Shown piece after piece: positions 44,512-50,240 of a DNA stretch of 50,240 bases. The notes below the pieces were generated by a model, which saw nothing but the letters and a program-made list of their open reading frames with translations, did not search any database and was not told the origin of the DNA. This DNA comes from Arcobacter sp. (lineage in GTDB: Bacteria > Campylobacterota > Campylobacteria > Campylobacterales > Arcobacteraceae), in NCBI GenBank assembly GCA_003252105.1, contig QKDL01000096.1, positions 1 through 50,240 on the forward strand, given 5' to 3'. Position 1 is the stretch's first letter, and each line of letters opens with the position of its first letter. A program made the translations under genes and the position numbers.

Positions 44512-45153
44512 TTAAACCTGTAGTGATTTTATCGCTTTTGAATAATCTTCATTTCCAAAAACATAAGAACCAGCAACTACTACATCTACTCCTGCTTCTT
44601 TTAATTCATGGATATTTTTATCATTTACTCCACCGTCAACTTCTATTAAACAATTTGGATTTCTTTTGTTTATCAATTCTTTTAATTTTCTTGCTTTTTC
44701 AATTACTGTTGGAATAAATTTTTGACCACCAAACCCAGGATTTACCGACATAAGTAAAACCATATCTAAATCTTCAAGTAAATACTCTATTGACTCAGGT
44801 GTTGAGTGAGGATTTAAAACTATTGCTGGTTTGATATCTAAACTTCTTATTTTTTGAATCAATCTATGAGGGTGTTTTTCACTTTCAATATGAAAAGAGA
44901 TATACTCAGGTTTAAGTGGTGCAAAAAGCTCAACAAAAAAAGTATTATTTTCTACCATTAAATGCACATCGAGAGGTTTAGTTGCAACTTTAGCAACTGG
45001 ATTAACAACAACAGGACCTAATGTCATATTTGGAACAAAATGACCATCCATTACATCTACGTGAATTAAATCACATCCGCCATCACATATAGCTTTTATC
45101 TCTTCATTTAGTTTTCCAAAATCTGCTGATAATATGGAAGGAGCTACAAGCAT
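44512..45153 (-). CDS. rpe: Ribulose-phosphate 3-epimerase
   Basis: This pentose-phosphate-pathway TIM barrel interconverts ribulose-5-P and xylulose-5-P. It has APSILSADF, IHVDVMDGHFVPN, DVHLMV, SVNPGFGGQ and EVDGGVN, so all metal and catalytic residues are present. At 213 residues it is standard. It is the first gene of the rpe-trpF-exonuclease-HD operon. Confidence 0.97.
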   Translation of the reverse strand: MLVAPSILSADFGKLNEEIKAICDGGCDLIHVDVMDGHFVPNMTLGPVVVNPVAKVATKPLDVHLMVENNTFFVELFAPLKPEYISFHIESEKHPHRLIQKIRSLDIKPAIVLNPHSTPESIEYLLEDLDMVLLMSVNPGFGGQKFIPTVIEKARKLKELINKRNPNCLIEVDGGVNDKNIHELKEAGVDVVVAGSYVFGNEDYSKAIKSLQV

Positions 45154-45239
45154 AAAAAAACCTTTTTTTTAAAATTGGGGGATTATATCATTTTATAGGT
45201 TTATTTTACTTTTTGTGATAAAATTTATAATCTTAATTA

Positions 45240-46256
45240 ATGGATTTATTTAAAATGTTACGAATAACTATAATATCTTTTTTTTCAATCATTAGTTTAT
45301 TAGCTTCTGATTCTCAATCAATTTATGAAAAAGCACAAAAATATGAACAAGAAGGCAATTATAAAGAAGCTATGCTTTTATATAAACAATTAGCAAAAAA
45401 TGATAAACCTGATACTGAAGAATCAAGTTTAAGTGAGACTCTAACAAAAGAGGAAAATATTGCTAGAGAAGTTAAAACTATAGGAAAAAATTTAAATACT
45501 ATAGAAGATAAAGAGACTCTTAGCACTATTGAGCAAATATTAGCTTCTACATTTAACTTATTCCCTTATAAAGAAAACTACTTTTTCCCAATATCATACG
45601 ATACTAAAAAAAGAGTAGATAGAAAACAAGCTGAAACAAAATTTCAAATAAGTGTAAAAAAACCAATATTTGAAAACCTATTTAATCTTGATGAAACTAT
45701 CTACTTTGGATATACACAAACCTCTTGGTGGCAGTTATATAGTGACTCTTCTCCATTTAGAGAAACAAACTATCAGCCTGAAGTTTTTGTAACTATACCT
45801 TATGGGAAAAGTGATAAAACCTCTTTAAAAGGTTTTAAATTTGGTTTTTTACATGAATCAAATGGACAAGGGAAACCAAAATCAAGGTCATGGAATAGAT
45901 TATATCTAGAAAGTTATTTTCAAGCGGGAAATTTATTTTTAGTTCCTAAAGTTTGGTATAAAATTCCAGAAGATGAAAAAACTGATGATAATCCAGATAT
46001 TGAAGATTATTTAGGATATGGAGATTTTACATTAATCTATCCATATAAATCACACACTTTTAAACTTTTACTTAGAAACAATCTAAAATTTGATGAAGAT
46101 AATAAAGGATTTGCACAACTTGATTGGACATTTCCATTTTTTAATTCAAAGAACACTTTTGGGTATTTACAATTATCAAGTGGATATGGAGATAGTTTAA
46201 TTGATTATGACAAAGAGATAAATAGAATAAGTTTTGGTATCTCTTTATCTAGATAG
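45240..46256 (+). CDS. pldA: Outer-membrane phospholipase A
   Basis: This calcium-dependent OMPLA barrel has 338 residues. A signal peptide (about 1-24) is followed by a short TPR-like helical region (about 26-100) and the beta-barrel. The catalytic motif is FLHESNGQ with H205 and S207, and Asn219 in SWNRLY completes the triad. TATAAT at 45226-45231 lies so close that the ATG at 45240 would be nearly leaderless. The second ATG at 45255 still leaves a good signal peptide and may be the true start. The end converges with the GGCT-like gene, overlapping by 8 bases. Confidence 0.92.
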   Translation: MDLFKMLRITIISFFSIISLLASDSQSIYEKAQKYEQEGNYKEAMLLYKQLAKNDKPDTEESSLSETLTKEENIAREVKTIGKNLNTIEDKETLSTIEQILASTFNLFPYKENYFFPISYDTKKRVDRKQAETKFQISVKKPIFENLFNLDETIYFGYTQTSWWQLYSDSSPFRETNYQPEVFVTIPYGKSDKTSLKGFKFGFLHESNGQGKPKSRSWNRLYLESYFQAGNLFLVPKVWYKIPEDEKTDDNPDIEDYLGYGDFTLIYPYKSHTFKLLLRNNLKFDEDNKGFAQLDWTFPFFNSKNTFGYLQLSSGYGDSLIDYDKEINRISFGISLSR

Positions 46257-46746
46257 GTTCTATTCCAAACTCTTGTGAGTTTTTAAATGTAGTCTCTAAA
46301 AAATCATTAAAAAACTCTTCCCCATGAGTTTTTGCTGCATTTTTACATATATCTAGATACTCAAGGTTTGGCAATATCTCAAAGTTTAATTTTGCAATAT
46401 TTCCTAAATATATACAACAATTAGTTAAAGTCTCACCACCATAAGTTACTACTTTTTTTTCATACATATTATATCTTTCATAACCCTTTTCTCTTTTATC
46501 CAAAATAGCAAAAAGTTCATCACTTACATTTTTTAACACAATACCATTAATCCAACTATCACCATCTTCTAATACATTTAATACTGCTCTATTTATTGAT
46601 TGAATCATTCGATTAGATGGTTCTTGATTAAAAACTCTTTTATAACCATAAACTTTTACTAAATCTATATCTTCAACTTTTATATTTTCATTTAAAAGCT
46701 CATTTTTATCCATCAAACTACCATACACTATCAGATTGTTATACAT
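46249..46746 (-). CDS. Gamma-glutamylcyclotransferase-like protein
   Basis: The 165-residue GGCT-fold protein has the substrate loop VYGSLM at the N-terminus, WINGIVLKNV, and the acidic DKREKGYERY motif with the catalytic-type glutamate. The family cleaves gamma-glutamyl peptides to 5-oxoproline, but many bacterial members have no proven substrate. It stands alone on the minus strand with a GGAAA site. Confidence 0.85.
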   Translation of the reverse strand: MYNNLIVYGSLMDKNELLNENIKVEDIDLVKVYGYKRVFNQEPSNRMIQSINRAVLNVLEDGDSWINGIVLKNVSDELFAILDKREKGYERYNMYEKKVVTYGGETLTNCCIYLGNIAKLNFEILPNLEYLDICKNAAKTHGEEFFNDFLETTFKNSQEFGIEPI

Positions 46747-46821
46747 GATTTTTTCCTTTGTTATTAAATTAACATATTATTTAAATTTTTGTTTTAAAAA
46801 TGTGTTGATTTTTTATGATAT

Positions 46822-47397
46822 TTAGATAATTAGTAGTTTTAAATCTTCAATAGTATCAATATCCACGTAGAACTCTTTTTCTAATCCTAAATCTATAGTT
46901 TCTTGAGTTTGTAATAAATACCTTGCTCCAAAATCTTTATTTAACTCTTCAAGTTGTTTATAATATTTTTTAGGAAATATTGCAGGAACTGATTTTTTTG
47001 AATTACTTAGATTTAAAGAAGTTATTATTTTTTCTTTATTTTTATTTTTTACTAAATTTTCAAAATGTATAAGGGGGATAAAGGGTTGGTCGCATAACAT
47101 TATCATTGAATACTCAAACTCATTTAGAGCTTTTATTCCAAAAGATATAGAGGTTCCCATCCCATCTTTATACTCTTTATTAAAAAGAGTATTAACCTTA
47201 TAGTTTTCCAAGTTTTTTTCACATCTTTGCCTTTCATGTCCTAAAACTATATAAACATTTTTTGTAAGGCTTAAAGCTTTTTTTACAGCAATTTGCAATA
47301 AAGTTTCACCTTTATATTCTAGTAACTGCTTTGCATATCCAAGCCTACTTGAACTTCCAGCTGCTAAGATTAAGACTGCTAATTGATTCTCTTTCAC
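46822..47397 (-). CDS. mocA: MocA-type molybdenum cofactor cytidylyltransferase
   Basis: The 191-residue nucleotidyltransferase has LAAGSSSRLGYAKQLL at the N-terminus (CTP binding) and MLCDQPFI for metal binding, ending with the YVDIDT-EDL segment. MocA attaches CMP to the molybdenum cofactor for xanthine-dehydrogenase-family enzymes; MobA (GMP) is the alternative. The neighbours xdhC and the Mo-hydroxylase subunit favour MocA. The start is GTG (47397). Confidence 0.87.
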   Translation of the reverse strand: MKENQLAVLILAAGSSSRLGYAKQLLEYKGETLLQIAVKKALSLTKNVYIVLGHERQRCEKNLENYKVNTLFNKEYKDGMGTSISFGIKALNEFEYSMIMLCDQPFIPLIHFENLVKNKNKEKIITSLNLSNSKKSVPAIFPKKYYKQLEELNKDFGARYLLQTQETIDLGLEKEFYVDIDTIEDLKLLII

Positions 47398-47412
47398 TTT
47401 GATTCTTTCTTG

Positions 47413-48195
47413 CTAAATCTTACCATTTTTTCTTGCTTCAATTTGGGCACATATGGAAAGGGCAATTGATTGATGAGTATAACTTCCTATATCAAAACCT
47501 ATTGGGGCAAAAAATCGTTTATCATCTTCTAAATTAAACATCTGTTTTTTTCTTTGCATATTTTTTTTGTTTCCCATCATACCAATATATTGCATCTTGG
47601 TTTTACTTAAAGCTTCAAGATATTTATCATCAGTTTTTGGGTTATGACTTAAGATAACTGCTGCTTGATACATTTCTAAATCTTTTGAAAACACCTCATC
47701 TAAAGTTTCAAGTTCTATTAAATGGTGAGCTTGTTTTACATTTTCTTTATTTATATTTATATCAATAACAGTTGTTTCCCAGGCCATTAAATTTGCCATT
47801 GAAACAAAAGAGCTAACATGAATACCACTTCCAAAAATCAAAACTCTAAAAGGCTGTTTTAAATACTTTTCAATATTTTTATAAGATTGATTATAAAAAA
47901 ATGGTTCAAGCTGAATAGTTGTAACTCCATGACCAGAATCTTTATCTTTAGGAGTAAATTCAATGTTTTTAATAGTTGAAGTTTTCAAAATTTCTTTTGA
48001 AACTTCTAAAACTTTTTTATGAAGATAGGAACTTCCTAATACTCCTACAAACTCTTCTTTAGAATTTATAAGTAACATATTTCCCGTTTTAGAATAAGTA
48101 GAACCTTGTGTTTTTACAACACAAGCTACTACTATATCAAAAGTTTCTTTTTTACTTTTTTCAAAAAAATCTAAAAACTCTTTATTTACAAACAT
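47413..48195 (-). CDS. xdhC: XdhC-family cofactor insertion factor
   Basis: The 260-residue protein is an XdhC/CoxI maturation chaperone that binds the sulfurated molybdenum cofactor and loads it into the hydroxylase. The N-terminal domain has VVKTQGSTYSKTGNMLL. The Rossmann-like C-domain has VLIFGSGIHVSSF, LSHNPKTDDKYLEAL, YIGMMGNKKN and DIGSYTHQSIALSICAQI. It lies 3 bases after the hydroxylase subunit and 15 bases before mocA. Confidence 0.93.
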   Translation of the reverse strand: MFVNKEFLDFFEKSKKETFDIVVACVVKTQGSTYSKTGNMLLINSKEEFVGVLGSSYLHKKVLEVSKEILKTSTIKNIEFTPKDKDSGHGVTTIQLEPFFYNQSYKNIEKYLKQPFRVLIFGSGIHVSSFVSMANLMAWETTVIDININKENVKQAHHLIELETLDEVFSKDLEMYQAAVILSHNPKTDDKYLEALSKTKMQYIGMMGNKKNMQRKKQMFNLEDDKRFFAPIGFDIGSYTHQSIALSICAQIEARKNGKI

Positions 48196-48198
48196 CTA

Positions 48199-50240
48199 TT
48201 AACCTAATTTTATAGGGAAACTAGTGTATCTTTTTCCTGTTGCATCATAAAGTGCATTTATAACTCCTGCAAACATTGGTGGAACACCAACTTCACCAAT
48301 ACCACCTATTTTTTCCCCTGAGTTGATAACTTCAACACTTATACTCTCTGGAGCATCTGTGATTCTATTTACTTCATAGTCGTAGAAGTTATTTTGGTCA
48401 ACTGCACCATTTGTCAAAGTGATTTGTGCATATTTTATATATCCAATTGTAAAGTTAATAGAACCCTCAATTTGATTCTCTATTCCAAGTGGATTAACAG
48501 CCATACCACAATCAACAGCTGCCCATACATTTTGAACTTTGAAATCGTTGTTTTCAACTTTTACTTTTACAACATATGCAACAATACTTCCAAACGATTC
48601 AGCAATTGCAACTCCATAACCACTATTTTTTTCTCTTTTGTACCAATTTGATTGTTTAGCTACATTTTCAAGAAGTTTAGAAAATCTAGGGTTTGCCATA
48701 TTTTTAATTCTAAAATCAAGGGGATCAATTCCAGCTGCTATTGCTGCTTGGTCTACAATATTTTCAACAACTGGTGCTGAAGTTGTATGTCCAACTGATC
48801 TAAGCCATAAAACAGTTACAGGAGATTCAGGACAAAATGCTTTTAAATCATGATTAGCAATTTTATAAGGGTGAGATTCTAAACCTTCCCTTTGTGTTGA
48901 ATCAATACCATCTTTAAATCCAGCTGCAAAAAGTGTCCCTTTTAATAAAGATTGATTAATAACATCAGCTTTAAATGCTGTAATTTTTCCATCTTTATCA
49001 ACTGCCATTTTTGCTTTATTTACAGTCATAGGTCTAAAGTAACCCATTTTAATATCATCTTCTCTTGTCCATAAAGTTTGAATTGGCCAAACTTCATCTT
49101 TTGAAACATAAGCTGCATCAACTACAAAGTCACTTTGTGGGTTAGCTCGACGTCCAAAGCTACTACCTAAATAGTTGTTATAGTATTCAACATCTTCTGG
49201 TTTTAAACCTAAAATTTTTGCACAAGTAGCTCTGTAAATTGTTTGAAATTGTCCACCTACAGACATATATGCTTTGTCACCTTTGTGATGAACTGTACAG
49301 TTTAATGGTTCCATTGCTGCATGGGCTAAAAATGGAAAAGTGTATTGGGCTTCTACAACTTTAAAAGCCTCTTTAAATGCTTTATTTGTGTCTCCATCTT
49401 TTTTCATTACTGGTAAATCATCTTTATCTAAATAGCTTTTATACTCTTTATCTAAATCAGCTGAACTAATTTTTTCAAATTCACCATTATCCCATATAAC
49501 TTTAATAGCTTCTGTAGCTTGTTTAGCCTGATACCAATGCTCTGCAATTACTGCAATTTTTTCATTTGGTAGTTGTTTGATTTTTAAAATTCCTGGCATA
49601 TTTTTAGCTTTAGAGTCATCATAACTTTTGATTTTTGCACCAAAAACTCTAGGTTGAACAAGTGCAGCATATTTCATATCTGGAAGTCTAACATCTATAC
49701 CAAATTTAGCTTGACCATTGATTTTTTCATGAACTTCAATTGAGTGTCTTTTTATTCTTTTTCCAATTAAGTTATGATCTTTGGCATCTTTTAGTTTTAC
49801 ATTTTCTGGTAATTTCATCTCTTTTATATCATCAATTAAAGAACCAAAAGATAGTTTTTCTTTTGTTCTTTTATTAATTACAAAAGAGTCTTTTGTGCTT
49901 ACATCATAAATTCTTACTTTCCATTTTTTTGAAGCAGCATCTTTTAACATATATCTTAAAGTTGCACCAACTTCTCTTACTCTTTGTTGTTGAGTTTTAA
50001 TACTCCAAGAACCACCAGTTGCCATAATAGGCATACCAGGGACATTAAATACATCAGCTACTGGAGCTGGAGCAAAAATAATCTCTTCCCATTTTGCATC
50101 AAGTTCATCAGCAATACACATAGCAATACCAGTATATGCTCCTTGTCCCATCTCAACTTGCCCAAGCATAAATGTTACTGTATTATCTTTATCAATTTTG
50201 ATAAAAGCGTTTGGATTTAAAACCTCTTTTTTCTTTTCTA
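48199..50240 (-). CDS. Molybdenum hydroxylase large subunit (IorB-like), partial
   Basis: The frame stays open to the window edge, so the N-terminus is missing and about 680 residues are visible. It belongs to the xanthine dehydrogenase superfamily, closest in feel to isoquinoline 1-oxidoreductase beta subunits: LGQVEMGQGAYTG, SSFGRRANPQSDFV, WLRSVGHTTSAPVVE, GIDPLDFRIKNM and the active-site GIGEVGVPP. It would hydroxylate an aldehyde or N-heterocycle with electrons passed to a [2Fe-2S] partner, expected just beyond the window. An internal Met at 50169 is not the start. Confidence 0.9.
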   Translation of the reverse strand, partial: EKKKEVLNPNAFIKIDKDNTVTFMLGQVEMGQGAYTGIAMCIADELDAKWEEIIFAPAPVADVFNVPGMPIMATGGSWSIKTQQQRVREVGATLRYMLKDAASKKWKVRIYDVSTKDSFVINKRTKEKLSFGSLIDDIKEMKLPENVKLKDAKDHNLIGKRIKRHSIEVHEKINGQAKFGIDVRLPDMKYAALVQPRVFGAKIKSYDDSKAKNMPGILKIKQLPNEKIAVIAEHWYQAKQATEAIKVIWDNGEFEKISSADLDKEYKSYLDKDDLPVMKKDGDTNKAFKEAFKVVEAQYTFPFLAHAAMEPLNCTVHHKGDKAYMSVGGQFQTIYRATCAKILGLKPEDVEYYNNYLGSSFGRRANPQSDFVVDAAYVSKDEVWPIQTLWTREDDIKMGYFRPMTVNKAKMAVDKDGKITAFKADVINQSLLKGTLFAAGFKDGIDSTQREGLESHPYKIANHDLKAFCPESPVTVLWLRSVGHTTSAPVVENIVDQAAIAAGIDPLDFRIKNMANPRFSKLLENVAKQSNWYKREKNSGYGVAIAESFGSIVAYVVKVKVENNDFKVQNVWAAVDCGMAVNPLGIENQIEGSINFTIGYIKYAQITLTNGAVDQNNFYDYEVNRITDAPESISVEVINSGEKIGGIGEVGVPPMFAGVINALYDATGKRYTSFPIKLG

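Noticed and set aside
49984..50220. Plus-strand frame near the right edge
   Set aside because: It is antisense to the molybdenum hydroxylase subunit, whose motifs are intact through this region.
1..50240. tRNA, rRNA, CRISPR, transposase, integrase or toxin-antitoxin genes
   Set aside because: No cloverleaf-like sequence, regularly spaced repeat array, or matching protein motif was seen on either strand.

Overview
This AT-rich window looks like part of the chromosome of a Campylobacterota (Epsilonproteobacteria), most likely an Arcobacter-type bacterium. The evidence is the oorDABC 2-oxoglutarate:acceptor oxidoreductase operon, a desulforubrerythrin (Rrc) pair next to a PerR-like regulator, a split CetA/CetB-type energy-taxis receptor, a TsdA-type dihaem cytochrome, and gene neighbourhoods (fthC-rny / tlpA-ftsY; M16 peptidase-dapA-SDR-pgsA) that, from memory, match Campylobacter and Helicobacter. 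The coding is dense, many genes overlap by 1-25 bases, and TTG and GTG starts are common. I see no tRNA, rRNA, CRISPR array, insertion sequence or prophage. The only stretch above 300 bases without a gene is 40417-40737, a divergent promoter region with short tandem repeats.

Layout. 0.1-1.8 kb: a small membrane protein, a di-Mop molybdate-binding protein with a ModE-like operator candidate, and a DUF2062 membrane protein. 1.84-2.06 kb: a non-coding block of direct and inverted repeats. 2.06-5.8 kb: fthC-rny (minus), then a TlpA-like lipoprotein and ftsY (plus). 5.9-9.6 kb: a stand-alone Cache sensor, an OmpR-type response regulator, a histidine kinase and a TsdA-like thiosulfate dehydrogenase/tetrathionate reductase, which I read as one respiratory sensing-and-output unit. 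9.6-12.5 kb: small hydrolases, an RNase H and a yeast-FCY1-type cytosine deaminase (minus). 12.7-18.4 kb: cold-shock protein, a Cache chemoreceptor, radA, a FlK-like thioesterase, ybeY and a CaCA antiporter. 18.4-20.4 kb: a PerR-like repressor and two tandem desulforubrerythrins with palindromic operator candidates, together an oxidative-stress module.

20.4-31.5 kb: a secreted nuclease-like protein overlapping murJ, an MsbA-like ABC exporter, pyrD, an M16 peptidase preceded by a heptamer tandem repeat, dapA, a FabL-type enoyl-ACP reductase, pgsA, rseP and a YggS-type PLP protein. 31.6-33.3 kb: an unusual protein made of 21-residue repeats in two tandem modules, plus a small companion. 33.4-36.5 kb: a tightly overlapping minus-strand operon (TrmN6-like methyltransferase, YkgJ-type cysteine cluster protein, repeat lipoprotein, trpC). 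36.8-39.6 kb: oorDABC. 39.8-42.5 kb: an unknown protein and the CetA/CetB-like pair. 42.6-45.2 kb: a MESH1-like HD hydrolase, a DnaQ-type exonuclease, trpF and rpe (minus). 45.2-46.7 kb: outer-membrane phospholipase A and a GGCT-like protein. 46.8 kb to the end: mocA, xdhC and the large subunit of a molybdenum hydroxylase cut by the window edge.

Two themes recur. One is electron transfer and redox stress: TsdA, desulforubrerythrins, OOR and energy taxis. The other is molybdenum: the di-Mop protein at one end and the Mo-hydroxylase maturation cluster at the other. No single locus is clearly a new defence or mobile system. The best candidates for under-described biology are the Cache/RR/HK/TsdA unit, the modular 21-residue-repeat protein, the paired operators at the rubrerythrin promoter, and the repeat block at 1.84-2.06 kb.
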